From: Hyphomicrobiales bacterium
GTDB taxonomy: Bacteria; Pseudomonadota; Alphaproteobacteria; Rhizobiales; Beijerinckiaceae
DNA: 64,000 nucleotides
NCBI GenBank assembly: GCA_900473415.1
Contig: UCLR01000041.1
Location: forward strand, 85,060-149,059
Direction: 5' to 3'
In this document: in pieces, positions 49,505-58,304 of the stretch
How the letters are laid out: every line of letters starts with the position of its first letter
Position numbering within the stretch: position 1 is the stretch's first letter
The notes under the pieces: model-generated
The model's database searches: none
What the model was told of the DNA's origin: nothing
Seen by the model: the letters and a program-made list of their open reading frames with translations, nothing else
Made by a program: the position numbers and the translations under genes

Positions 49505-50959
49505 ATGGTCTACCATCATCTCTATTCAAAATTCGCCAAGCAGAGCCAAGTCCGGGCCGGCGTTATCGGCGCCGGCAACTATGGCACGGCGATAGTCACC
49601 CAGGATCCGCACACGGAGCATCTCAACGTCGTCATCGTTGCCGACATCTCGCTGGATGCCGCCAAGGGCGCATTCTTGAAGGCCGGCTTCGAGCCGTCTA
49701 CGCTCGCCTACGCCGACAGCGCCGAAGCCGCGCAGCGCGAGATCGAGGCCGGCAACCGGGTCTACACCGATAAACCGCTGATCGTGCCCGACGTGCCTTC
49801 AGTGGATGTCGTTTGCGAGAGCACGGGAATTCCGGAGGCCAGCGCTTTATATGCGCTGAGAGCGATCGAGAATCGCAAGCATGTCGCGATGATCACCAAG
49901 GATTGCGACGTCACCGTAGGACCTATGCTCAAGAAGCTCGCCCGCGAGGCCGGCGTCGTCTACACGCCGGTCGACGGCGACCAGCATGGGCTGTTCATCC
50001 AGCTCTATGAATGGGCGGTGTCCGTGGGCCTGACGGTGATAAGCGGCGGCAAGGCGACGGACGGAGAGTTCATCTACGACGACGCGACCGGCGTCGCGCG
50101 GATCGTCACCGACAAGCCGATCCACGCGCCGTATCAAGCCTCGATCGAGATTGCCCCCGAAGACAGCAAATACCTGCAGGCCATCCCTGTCGGCTGCGCG
50201 GAAGAATATGTCAGCCAGCGCGCCAGAATTCTCGGCCGGCTTCCGCAGCCCGGCTCCTACGACCTTTGCGAGATGACGATCGCCGCCAACTACACGGGCC
50301 TGGCTCCGGCGGTCGAAACGTTGATCCATGCGCCGTTGCGCATCACCGAAATCCCGGTCGCCTACTGCGAGCAGGCGCATGGCGGCTTGTTCGACCATGC
50401 CGGCAAGATCGACCTGGCGACCTGCCTCCGTGCACCCGCGGAATCGGGCCTGGGCGGCGGTGTTTTCCTCGTCGTGCGCTGCGACAACGCCTATTCGAAC
50501 CATGTGCTGACGACGAAAGGGCAGATCGCCAATTACGACAACACGGCAGCGGTGATCTATCGACCCTACCATCTGTGCGGCGTCGAAACCTCGACCTCGA
50601 TCCTGATGGCGGGGCTGCTCGGTATCGACACCGGTTCAGACAACTACCTGCCGCGATACGATCTGTTCAAGATCGCAGCCCGAGACATTCAGGCCGGCGA
50701 AGTATTCGGCAACGATCATAGCCCGCAACTGACGGCCCGCATCGCGCCGGCCCAGCCAGTCGCGCCCGGAAATGCCGCGTGCTCACATCTCTTAGTCGGA
50801 AACCGCGCCTTGGTGGACATCGCAGCCGGGACCTTGATCACATATGACATGGTCGAGGAGCCCACCCGCTCGCCGCTGTGGGCCCTGCGGCGCCGCCAGG
50901 ACGAAACCTTCCTGACGCATCGGCGAGCCGCTTCCGCCCCGGAGCTGGAAAAGGCGTGA
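49505..50959 (+). CDS. NAD(P)-dependent dehydrogenase with SAF domain (COG4091-like)
   Basis: A 484-residue protein. An N-terminal Rossmann domain (VRAGVIGAGNYGTAIVTQD ... VVCESTGIPEASALYALRAIENRKHVAMITKDCDVTVG) is followed by a C-terminal SAF-type domain (YDLFKIAARDIQAGEVFG ... NRALVDIAAGTLITYDMV). This layout is COG4091, called homoserine dehydrogenase-like, but its substrates are mostly branched or sugar acids. First gene of an operon with a racemase-like protein and an ABC importer. Confidence 0.85.
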   Translation: MVYHHLYSKFAKQSQVRAGVIGAGNYGTAIVTQDPHTEHLNVVIVADISLDAAKGAFLKAGFEPSTLAYADSAEAAQREIEAGNRVYTDKPLIVPDVPSVDVVCESTGIPEASALYALRAIENRKHVAMITKDCDVTVGPMLKKLAREAGVVYTPVDGDQHGLFIQLYEWAVSVGLTVISGGKATDGEFIYDDATGVARIVTDKPIHAPYQASIEIAPEDSKYLQAIPVGCAEEYVSQRARILGRLPQPGSYDLCEMTIAANYTGLAPAVETLIHAPLRITEIPVAYCEQAHGGLFDHAGKIDLATCLRAPAESGLGGGVFLVVRCDNAYSNHVLTTKGQIANYDNTAAVIYRPYHLCGVETSTSILMAGLLGIDTGSDNYLPRYDLFKIAARDIQAGEVFGNDHSPQLTARIAPAQPVAPGNAACSHLLVGNRALVDIAAGTLITYDMVEEPTRSPLWALRRRQDETFLTHRRAASAPELEKA

Positions 50960-51627
50960 TGCCGTCGTCCCCCCGGATCGTTCTGCTTCACGCGACGCCT
51001 GTCGCGATTGCGCCAGTCATGGCAGCGATGGCGGGCCTTTGGCCGGAAGCGGAAGCCGTGAACCTTCTGGACGACAGCCTGACAAGCGATCGCGCCAAGG
51101 ACGGAGAGGATTTGTCTTCGGGGCTGACGGAGCGGTTTGTCGATTTCGGCCGCTATGCTCACCGCATCGGGGCGGACGGCATCCTCGTCACCTGTTCGGC
51201 CTTCGGACCGGCTATCGAGCGCATGGTGGAGGCACTTCCCATTCCGGTGGTGAAGCCCAACGAGGCCATGTTTCGCGAAGCCGTCACTGCGGGAGGCCGC
51301 ATCGGCATGCTGGCGACCTTCGCGCCGGCCGTATCGACGATGACGCGTGAGTTCGATGCCTTCGCCGCGGCAACCCATGCCGCGGCGACGCTCGATACGA
51401 TCATCGTCGACGACGCGATCGCTCGCCTGAATGCAGGCGATGCCGAGACCCACAATCGATTGATTGCCGAACGCGCACGCGAATTTGGCGACCATGATGC
51501 GATCATGCTGGCGCATTTCTCGACCTCGCGCGCGGCCGTAGCAGTGCGGGCCATCGTCGATGTTCCGGTGCTGTCCGCGCCGGACGCGGCAGTTGCCCGA
51601 ATGCGGGCATTGGTCGCCGGGGGGTGA
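50959..51627 (+). CDS. Asp/Glu/hydantoin racemase family protein
   Basis: A 222-residue protein with two racemase half-sites: ILVTCSAFGPAIE holds the first conserved Cys-type position (residue about 78), and the second half-site, normally Cys-containing, reads LAHFSTSRAAV here with no Cys. The start overlaps the dehydrogenase stop in TGATG. With one catalytic Cys missing, it may act as a decarboxylase/isomerase of the family and not as a racemase. Confidence 0.8.
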   Translation: MPSSPRIVLLHATPVAIAPVMAAMAGLWPEAEAVNLLDDSLTSDRAKDGEDLSSGLTERFVDFGRYAHRIGADGILVTCSAFGPAIERMVEALPIPVVKPNEAMFREAVTAGGRIGMLATFAPAVSTMTREFDAFAAATHAAATLDTIIVDDAIARLNAGDAETHNRLIAERAREFGDHDAIMLAHFSTSRAAVAVRAIVDVPVLSAPDAAVARMRALVAGG

Positions 51628-51768
51628 AGCCGTTTGGAGTTTTGCCTTCCGGGGTTGCATCCGATGAATACCGAAAGACAGGCCCCGCAATTCAAGAGCA
51701 GGGCCGAGGACCGGCCAATCAATCAGGAAGCCCAGGCCAACGAGGCTTCCAACCAAGGAGGAATGTAG

Positions 51769-52866
51769 ATGCTGAATTTTCTGAAGACGAATTGTGCTGC
51801 GATGGCGTTCGCTGCGCTCTCGGCAACATCGGCGCTGGCCCAGGCGACGCCCGCAACCTACCCCGCCGGCTATGCGGATCTCGTCGCCGCAGCGAAGAAG
51901 GAGGGGAAGGTCGTCGTCTACTCGCCGACCGATTCCGAACAGGCCAACGCCCTGATCAACGCGTTCCAGAAGAAGTATCCCGGCGTCGCGGTCGACTATA
52001 ACGACCTTTCGAATACGGCGATCTACAACCGCGTGGTCAGCGAATTCGCGGCCCGCCAGGTCGGCGGCGACGTCGTCTGGTCGGTCGGTCTGGACCTGCA
52101 GGTTCGCCTTGTCGAGGACGGCATGGCCGAGCGCTATGCCTCGCCGGAGGCCTCGAATCTGCCGGGCTTCGCGAAGTACAAGGATTCGGCCTACCTGACC
52201 TCGATTGAGCCGGGCGTGATCCTCTACAACAAGCGGCTCGTGCCGGCAGCGCTGGTTCCAAAGAACCTAGCCGACCTGACCCGGCTGCTGAAGGAGCACA
52301 AGGATGTGTTCCAGGGCAAGGTCGCGAGCTGGGACCCCGAAAAATCAGGCCAGGGTTATGTCGCCATGCAGGACGACATGCGTCACAATCCAGGATTCTG
52401 GCCGTTGATGGCCGCCTTCGGCGAGGCTGGCGGCAAGATCTATTCGAATTCCGGACAGATGCGCGAGAAGGTCGTTTCCGGTGAGGAGGTCATCGCCTTC
52501 TACGTCAACGGCGCTTACGCGGCCGGATGGGCCAAGGCCAATCCCACCTTGGGCATTGTCTACTCGGACGACCGCACCAGCGCCGTCTCTCGCGCAGCGC
52601 TGATCACCAAGAATGCTCCGCATCCCAACGCCGCCAAGCTCCTGATCGACTTCATGCTGTCCCAGGAGGGCCAGAAGGCGATGGGCGGGGCTGGCCTTCC
52701 CTCAGTTCGCAGCGATGTCGAGGGCGTGCCGAACTTCAAAAGCCTGAACGAGCTCGCCAATGGCAAGCTTCAGCCGATCGCGCTCGATGCGACGCTGCTC
52801 GACAATCTCGACAAGACCAAGCGCGCAGACTTCTTTTCCCGCTGGAAGCAGGCAATGCGGCGTTAG
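51769..52866 (+). CDS. ABC transporter substrate-binding protein (iron/phosphonate type)
   Basis: A 365-residue periplasmic binding protein. Signal peptide MLNFLKTNCAAMAFAALSATSALAQA, then the family start YPAGYADLVAAAKKEGKVVVYSPTDSEQANALINAFQKKYPG. A strong AAGGAGG lies before the ATG. The Fbp/PotD-type fold binds Fe3+, phosphonate or small organic acids; the catabolic neighbours suggest an organic acid. Confidence 0.9.
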   Translation: MLNFLKTNCAAMAFAALSATSALAQATPATYPAGYADLVAAAKKEGKVVVYSPTDSEQANALINAFQKKYPGVAVDYNDLSNTAIYNRVVSEFAARQVGGDVVWSVGLDLQVRLVEDGMAERYASPEASNLPGFAKYKDSAYLTSIEPGVILYNKRLVPAALVPKNLADLTRLLKEHKDVFQGKVASWDPEKSGQGYVAMQDDMRHNPGFWPLMAAFGEAGGKIYSNSGQMREKVVSGEEVIAFYVNGAYAAGWAKANPTLGIVYSDDRTSAVSRAALITKNAPHPNAAKLLIDFMLSQEGQKAMGGAGLPSVRSDVEGVPNFKSLNELANGKLQPIALDATLLDNLDKTKRADFFSRWKQAMRR

Positions 52867-52903
52867 GCGCCAGCATCATACCAACGCGGTAAAGGGTTGT
52901 TTC

Positions 52904-54586
52904 ATGCGTGCGGTTGGCGATGCCTTGATATTTCGCAGGACCACGATCGGTCTGCTCGGATTGCTGGTCCTGTCGCCTGTCGGGCTGATCATCTATCAAA
53001 GCTTCCTTGACGGTCCGTTCTTCTTCCCCACGGCCGGATTCAGCCTCTCTGCGTTTGCCTATGTGTTCTCCGACCCGGACTTCTATCGCGCCCTGTGGAC
53101 GACACTTGTCTTCGCCATCGGCCTCGTTGCCATCGCGGTGCCGCTCGGAGCCGCGCTGGCCTTCCTGCTGACGCGGACCGATATCAAGGGTCGGGCCTGG
53201 ATCGAGCCGGTAGTGCTGGTGCCAATGTTTCTGTCGGCCCTGGTCCTCGGTTTCGGCTATACGGTCTCGGTCGGGCCGTCGGGCTTCGTCTCGCTGGCGG
53301 TGCAGGATGTCATCGGCTTCGTGCCCTGGAATATTTACGGCCTGCCCTCGCTCATCGTAATCGGCGGCCTGAGTCACGTTCCTTACGTCTATCTCTATGT
53401 CTCATCGGGCATGCGGAACCTTCCGGCCGATCTCGAGGAGGCTGCGCGCACGATGGGCGCCGGCCTGCCACGGATCGCGATGGAGGTGACGCTGCCGCTG
53501 GTCCTGCCGGCGCTGGTCTACAGCGCGGCGTTGAACTTCCTGCTCGCCTTCGAGAGCTTCGGCCTGCCGCTCGTGCTCGCTGATCCCAGCGGTGTGCTTG
53601 TCCTGACGACCTATCTCTACAAGCTCACGACGCTGCTCGGCGTGCCGTCTTATCATCTGATGGCAGCGGTCGCCGTGCTGCTGCTGATTATCACCCTGCC
53701 GCTCGTCGCGATCCAACGCCGCCTGCTCGACCGCTCGCGCCGCTATGCCACCGTCGGCGGCAAGGGCGGGCGGCCGACACGGGTCAAACTCGGGACTGCC
53801 GGTCAGATCGCGGCGCTTTCCCTGATCGGCCTGTGGCTGCTGGTCTCGGTCATTCTCCCGATCAGCGGGATCGCCGTTCGCGCCTTCGTCGATTCCTGGG
53901 GCCAGGGTGTCGATCTGCTGGAACACCTGACGCTGGCGAACTTCCAGCAGTTGTTCAAGATTTCGAGCTTGTCGCGCGGGCTCGTCAATACCGCGCTTAT
54001 CGCCGTGTTCGGCGGCGCCATCGCGGTCACGGTATATCTCGTGGTCGCGCTTGCCGGGCACCGCAATACGAGCCTTGCGGCGGTGGCGCTCGACTACATG
54101 GTTCTGTTGCCGCGAGCCCTGCCGGGGCTCGTCATCGGCCTCGCCTTCTTCTGGCTTTTCCTGTTCGTGCCATTTCTTTCGCCACTTCGCGCGACGCTGG
54201 TGAGCCTGCTCATCGCCTATGTGGTGGTCGGCCTGTCCTATGGGCTGCGGCTGATCCAGAGCACGCTGCTTCAGGTTTCGCCCGAGCTTGAAGAGGCGGC
54301 CCGCACCAGCGGCGCGAGCGTGCGACGTACCTGGACCGAGATCGTGATCCCCATCGTCCGACCCGGCCTCTTCGGCGCTTGGGCGATGATCATGATCATC
54401 TTCCTGCGCGAATATGCGACGGGCGTTTATCTGATGACCAGCGGAACCGAAGTCATCGGATCGCTGATCGTCTCCCTTCTCGCCAGTGGCGACCTCGCCA
54501 CGATCGCGGCCTTGTCCCTCATCAGCGTCGCCTTCACAGCCCTTGGACTGGCTGTTGCGTTTCGCTTCGGAGCCTATGCGAAATGA
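52904..54586 (+). CDS. ABC transporter permease, two fused units
   Basis: A 560-residue permease with two BPD_transp_1 halves in one chain, as in the iron/phosphonate importers. EAA loops are EEAARTMGAGLPRIAMEVTLPLVLPA (half 1) and EEAARTSGASVRRTWTEIVIPIVRPG (half 2). ATG 52904. The ATPase gene overlaps its end by 4 bases. Confidence 0.92.
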   Translation: MRAVGDALIFRRTTIGLLGLLVLSPVGLIIYQSFLDGPFFFPTAGFSLSAFAYVFSDPDFYRALWTTLVFAIGLVAIAVPLGAALAFLLTRTDIKGRAWIEPVVLVPMFLSALVLGFGYTVSVGPSGFVSLAVQDVIGFVPWNIYGLPSLIVIGGLSHVPYVYLYVSSGMRNLPADLEEAARTMGAGLPRIAMEVTLPLVLPALVYSAALNFLLAFESFGLPLVLADPSGVLVLTTYLYKLTTLLGVPSYHLMAAVAVLLLIITLPLVAIQRRLLDRSRRYATVGGKGGRPTRVKLGTAGQIAALSLIGLWLLVSVILPISGIAVRAFVDSWGQGVDLLEHLTLANFQQLFKISSLSRGLVNTALIAVFGGAIAVTVYLVVALAGHRNTSLAAVALDYMVLLPRALPGLVIGLAFFWLFLFVPFLSPLRATLVSLLIAYVVVGLSYGLRLIQSTLLQVSPELEEAARTSGASVRRTWTEIVIPIVRPGLFGAWAMIMIIFLREYATGVYLMTSGTEVIGSLIVSLLASGDLATIAALSLISVAFTALGLAVAFRFGAYAK

Positions 54587-55653
54587 CGGATCTGCGCGTC
54601 GAGAATATCGAACTGAGCCTCGGTGCAGTTCCCGTCCTCAAGGGCGCGACCTTCGAGGGGCGTCGTGGCGAGGTCGTCGCACTGCTCGGTGCGTCGGGCA
54701 GCGGCAAGACGACGCTGCTGCGATCGATCGCGGGGCTCGAGCATCCTTCGCAGGGCAAGATCGTCATCGGCGGAAAGACCGTGCTCGATGCCGAGCGGCG
54801 GTTCAGCCTTCCGCCCGAACAGCGTGACATCGGGCTTGTGTTTCAGTCCTATGCGCTGTGGCCTCATCGGACTGTGGCCGAGAATGTCGCCTTCGGCCTG
54901 AAGCTGCGAGGCGTCGCACCGGCTGAGATAGGTCGACGCGTCGCCGACATGCTCCAGCGGCTCGGGCTCGGCCATCTGGGCGAACGCTATCCGTTTCAGC
55001 TGTCCGGCGGGCAGCAGCAGCGCGTCGCGATTTGCCGCGCACTCGTCTACGAGCCTCGCGCCATTCTGCTTGACGAGCCACTCTCCAACCTCGATGCGAA
55101 ACTGCGAGACGAAGCTCGGTATTTTATCCGCAAGCTCATCCTCGATCTCGAACTCTGTGCTGTCATCGTGACGCATGATCAAAGCGAGGCTTTGGCGATG
55201 TCCGACAGCGTGATTCTGCTCAAGGACGGCACCATTCTGCAGGAGGGGACTCCGATCGAGATCTACGAGAACCCGCGCGACCGGTACGTGGCAGAGTTCC
55301 TCGGTTCGAACAATGTGCTTCATGGAGAAGCCAGGACCGGGGTCAATGGCGCCATATCCATCCACGGCATCGATTGGCAACTGGCCGGCCGCGCTCAAGA
55401 CGGCATGTCGGCTAAAGCCGCAGTCGCCGTCATTCGCGTTGACAAGGTGCAGATCGTTGATGGCCCTGGCCAGAACCGCATTCCGGTGACTGTCGAAGAC
55501 AGCATTTATCTTGGACAGCACTGGGAATACCGGCTGGCCTTGGGCGGCGCGCAGCTGCGCGCGTTCGGCTCCCGATCAATCGCGCCCGGGCCGATCTGGT
55601 GCGAAGTCCCGGCCGACAGCGTCTGGATTTTCGCCGATCGCCACTCGGCCTGA
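54583..55653 (+). CDS. ABC transporter ATP-binding protein
   Basis: A 356-residue ATPase. Walker A GASGSGKTT, Q-loop VFQSYALWPH, signature LSGGQQQRVA, Walker B AILLDEPLSNLD and the H-loop VIVTHDQ are all present. A TOBE-like C-terminal domain begins about residue 275. It pairs with the permease and binding protein before it. Confidence 0.95.
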   Translation: MTDLRVENIELSLGAVPVLKGATFEGRRGEVVALLGASGSGKTTLLRSIAGLEHPSQGKIVIGGKTVLDAERRFSLPPEQRDIGLVFQSYALWPHRTVAENVAFGLKLRGVAPAEIGRRVADMLQRLGLGHLGERYPFQLSGGQQQRVAICRALVYEPRAILLDEPLSNLDAKLRDEARYFIRKLILDLELCAVIVTHDQSEALAMSDSVILLKDGTILQEGTPIEIYENPRDRYVAEFLGSNNVLHGEARTGVNGAISIHGIDWQLAGRAQDGMSAKAAVAVIRVDKVQIVDGPGQNRIPVTVEDSIYLGQHWEYRLALGGAQLRAFGSRSIAPGPIWCEVPADSVWIFADRHSA

Positions 55654-55742
55654 GCGGCACGAGTGGCTGAGGGACAGGCAGGTTAGAGGAAAGCGTACAG
55701 TCCGCATGGGTCCGCTTCTGGGCGAGCTACCAATGTCCACAA

Positions 55743-56066
55743 TTGGCGCAGCTCAGCCTTGCCGAGGCATCCCTGCTGCGGCCGGACTTCGAGCCCCGGA
55801 TCGAGGGCCTCAGCCACGCCCTGACCGGCGGCATCGTCTCGCCGAACGAGGCCCGTGCGGAACTCAGCTTGCCGCGGGTGCCGAACGGCGACGAGCCGCG
55901 TGTGCAGCAGCAGATGGTCCCGCTCTCATGGGAGCCGCCGGCAGCGGCGCCGGCACCGGCCGCACCGGCGACAGGCTCGGAGCGGGAAGGCCAGGAAAAG
56001 GAGAGGCGACCGGCGCCGGCGGGTCTCAGCGGTCTGTGCGTGGGGAACCGCGCCAGTCTCGGTTAG
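55743..56066 (+). pseudogene. Remnant: C-terminus of an HK97-type portal protein
   Basis: An open stretch of 107 codons reads ...LTGGIVSPNEARAELSLPRVPNGDEPRVQQQMVPLSW..., the SPNEAR-x-x-x-x-LP-x-V-x-x-GDE-x-x-x-QQQ pattern at the end of HK97-family portal proteins. It has no proper start (TTG at 55743) and nothing of the main portal body is upstream. A Pro/Ala-rich tail follows. It points to a prophage once present in the element. Confidence 0.6.
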
Positions 56067-56072
56067 CTCTGA

Positions 56073-56561
56073 CTAGATTGTCAGCTTCCAGATTTTCACC
56101 GCGGCTCTGCCACAAGAAGTGAAGGCGTGTGTCGCCATGGTCATGACCATGATGACGTTGCCTCGCATCGCAATCCACCGCGCGAGCGTGCGGTGCTTGG
56201 CTTGAAGGGCTTCCGCATGCTCCTCGCGGAGATCGAGCACGAGCTGCATGAAGATGCGCTCATACGTCCGCTTCGAATAGATGAAGCGGGCCACGGAGTT
56301 TATCGCCGACGCAGGCGGCCGGTGAATGCGCTTGCGGCCGAAGCTGCCGAACAGCTTGTGGGCCACCAGAACGCCGGCCGAAACGATGACCGACTCGACG
56401 AGAATTTGCAGTCCCCAGAACACCGCCCTAATTGGCTCACCGTTCTGCCAGAGATCATCCGTCTCCTGTAGGCGAGTTGCCCGCGCCTTCAAACGCTCGG
56501 CCCGACTGAGGAGCCGTTTAATGCGGATATCGTACTCGCTTCTCGCTCGATCTTCGCTCAT
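56073..56561 (-). CDS. Hypothetical membrane-associated protein
   Basis: A 162-residue protein. A charged helical start (MSEDRARSEYDIRIKRLLSRAERLKARATRLQE) is followed by a hydrophobic stretch (FWGLQILVESVIVSAGVLVAHKLF) and a second helical part (YERIFMQLVLDLREEHAEALQAKHRTLARWIAMR) with a hydrophobic tail (MRGNVIMVMTMATHAF). No family recognised. Sits between the portal remnant and the PadR-like gene, same strand as the latter, 3 bases apart. Confidence 0.6.
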   Translation of the reverse strand: MSEDRARSEYDIRIKRLLSRAERLKARATRLQETDDLWQNGEPIRAVFWGLQILVESVIVSAGVLVAHKLFGSFGRKRIHRPPASAINSVARFIYSKRTYERIFMQLVLDLREEHAEALQAKHRTLARWIAMRGNVIMVMTMATHAFTSCGRAAVKIWKLTI

Positions 56562-56564
56562 CGC

Positions 56565-56882
56565 TTAGGCCCCCGCCCACGACAAGTTGCCCTGAAGCAC
56601 GTTCTGTCCGGCACGGTAGGCCGCCAACGCGCGCTGGCCATGGCCGGTTATCTTGTAGAAGCGTCGAGCCAACCCAGCCGCCCCCGGCTGAACCTCGCTC
56701 CGCGACGAAACGAGTTTCTGGTCCTCGAGCCTATCGAGCACGACATAGATCGTGCCGCGCTTGAGCGCGCCATTCGAAAGCTGGACCATCTGCAAGCCGT
56801 ACATCTCGCCGCTGGCCAGCAACAGCGTGAGGATTTCAGCCTCTTTTGGGCTTGGCAGTCCGGTGAGAAAGTTCACGGGCAC
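56565..56882 (-). CDS. PadR-like transcriptional regulator
   Basis: A 105-residue winged-helix protein from GTG 56882. PSPKEAEILTLLLASGEMYGLQMVQLSNGALKRGTIYVVLDRLEDQKLVSSRSE is the PadR/MarR-like DNA-binding core, and RRFYKITGHGQRALAAYR ends the wing. Near the right end of the element. It could control the hypothetical membrane protein or element functions. Confidence 0.75.
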   Translation of the reverse strand: MPVNFLTGLPSPKEAEILTLLLASGEMYGLQMVQLSNGALKRGTIYVVLDRLEDQKLVSSRSEVQPGAAGLARRFYKITGHGQRALAAYRAGQNVLQGNLSWAGA

Positions 56883-57167
56883 ACCCTCTGAACGACTGTG
56901 CTACATGTTGTAAGACTCGCTGCGGATGTCAAGGGCCGAGCGCCGGGCTGGCGAGTGACCCCCACGATTCGGCGAGGGCCTACCCTCTCAGGGTGGGGGC
57001 GGCTGGGCCTGCGAAAGAATGACGTGGAAGCGCGCGGTCTCACCGGGCGTAAGAGCGAATCTTTCCGGTGGGAGAACGCATTGGCAAAAACTCCCACCAG
57101 CAACCCACGAGGCAAAAATCAACGTGCGGTACGATGATACCGTTTGCTAATTCGTTGATTTTTTAGG
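56883..57167. other. Right-end spacer of the element
   Basis: 285 bases between PadR and attR with no supported gene. It becomes AT-rich toward attR (57,130-57,167, with GATTTTTTAGGGTT), as the left end does inside attL. No second integrase or excisionase is seen here. Confidence 0.45.
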
Positions 57168-57219
57168 GTTTTATGGTCGGAGCGAGAGGATTTGAACCTC
57201 CGACCCCTTGTCCCCCAGA
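57168..57219. repeat. attR: 52-bp repeat overlapping the tRNA-Pro 3' half
   Basis: Identical to 21,366-21,417. It covers the region from just past the CCA end to the anticodon loop of tRNA-Pro. The tRNA is complete here, so the element restored its 3' half when it integrated. Confidence 0.92.
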
Positions 57220-57251
57220 CAAGTGCGCTAACCGGGCTGCGCTACGCTCCG
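57174..57251 (-). tRNA. tRNA-Pro(GGG)
   Basis: Minus strand, 78 nt with encoded CCA. Acceptor CGGAGCG pairs with CGCTCCG; anticodon stem CTTGT/ACAAG with loop CTGGGGG gives anticodon GGG (reads CCC and CCU); T arm GGAGG-TTCAAAT-CCTCT. Its 3' half is the integration site of the element to its left. Confidence 0.95.
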
Positions 57252-57456
57252 ACGGCTCGGCTTATAGTGGTGGGCCGGCCGAGATGCAATGCGCTTCGAT
57301 GCGAAGATGAACAGCCTCCTTCGCCCTAGCGGACCGATCCCATCTTCCGCCGCTGTTGCCGCTATGTTAACCGCCGCCGCAGCCTTCGGTTGCCGTCCGG
57401 CCAGTCTGAGGTCACTGTCCCGGCCGAAACGGGAAGGATCGGAGCCGGAACCCGCC

Positions 57457-58275
57457 ATGTCGCTGGCCAATCTTGCTGTGGCTCCGATGCAGAAGCTCTC
57501 CCCCGCGGCCGAGCCGGCTACCGAAACGCTTGCCGCCTTCTTTCGTGGGCTCGGGCCCGATTGGCATTCGCAATGGGCCTGGGACCACTATGAGCCGACC
57601 ATCCTGGCGCTCGCCCGGCAATTCGGGCTGAAGAGGCTCTGTGAGATCGGCGGCGGGCGTGACCCGCTGTTCACGGCCGATGAGGCGGCTGCCAATGGTC
57701 TCAGCTTCACCGTCAACGACATCGATGCTGGCGAGCTCGCCCTGACGCCTGCGGGGCTGCAGACGGCCTGCTTCAATATCGCCGGCGATCTTTCGGAGCC
57801 GGATGTCGCGCGCGGCGGCTATGACATGATGGTCTCGCGCATGGTCTTTGAGCATATCGCCGGCGTCGAGCAGGCCTGGGCTAACATCCATGCACTGCTG
57901 GCGCCGGGCGGCGTCGCGCTCGCCTTCTTTCCGACGTTGTGGGCGCCCGTCTTCGCGTTGAATCATGTTCTGCCCGAGAAGGCGTCGCGCGCGATCGTTC
58001 ACGCGCTCTTTCCGGCGCGGCGTGACGGCGGCGACGACCCGGTCTTTCCGGCGCTCTACGAATGGTGCCGCGGGAAGCCCACGCTGCTCACCCCGATGCT
58101 GAACCGCGCCGGCTTCCGCGAGGTGCATATCCAGCGCTTCTGGGGTCATGGCTATTTCGACCGCATGCCCGGGCTGAAGCAGCTCGACCACGCCTTCAAC
58201 GCGACGGCGGCACGGATCGGCTGGAACCTGGTGACGACATACGCCTATGTCGTCGTCCGCAAGGACAAGGCCTGA
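57457..58275 (+). CDS. Class I SAM-dependent methyltransferase
   Basis: A 272-residue methyltransferase. RLCEIGGGRDPLFTADEAAANG is motif I; FTVNDIDAGELAL is motif II; RGGYDMMVSRMVFEHIAGVEQAWANIHALLAPGGVALAFFPTLW covers the post-motifs, typical of the UbiE/Coq5-like fold. The start is uncertain: ATG 57457 gives family length, ATG 57487 is possible; the reading frame is open further up. Next to exopolysaccharide genes, so a sugar or lipid substrate is possible. Confidence 0.85.
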   Translation: MSLANLAVAPMQKLSPAAEPATETLAAFFRGLGPDWHSQWAWDHYEPTILALARQFGLKRLCEIGGGRDPLFTADEAAANGLSFTVNDIDAGELALTPAGLQTACFNIAGDLSEPDVARGGYDMMVSRMVFEHIAGVEQAWANIHALLAPGGVALAFFPTLWAPVFALNHVLPEKASRAIVHALFPARRDGGDDPVFPALYEWCRGKPTLLTPMLNRAGFREVHIQRFWGHGYFDRMPGLKQLDHAFNATAARIGWNLVTTYAYVVVRKDKA

Positions 58276-58304
58276 CTCGGCGTTCGTGCCGTGTTGACAC
58301 GCGG

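Larger units (their letters stand above)
21366..57219. mobile_element. Integrative element in tRNA-Pro(GGG), 35.8 kb
   Basis: Bounded by the perfect 52-bp direct repeat of the tRNA-Pro 3' half, with a tyrosine integrase just inside the left end and the intact tRNA at the right end. The geometry fits: removing one repeat and everything between joins the 21.3-kb chromosomal flank to the tRNA 5' part. Both ends hold phage/satellite genes (integrase, P4-like primase, P27 terminase small subunit; portal remnant, PadR). The interior holds an aryl-polyene-type PKS cluster, a fluoride/ion block and a catabolic/ABC operon. No conjugation genes are seen, so transfer would need help from another element or phage. 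Confidence 0.85.

Noticed and set aside
21366..57219. Integrative conjugative element
   Set aside because: No relaxase, type IV secretion or coupling protein gene is visible between the att sites, so conjugative self-transfer is not supported.
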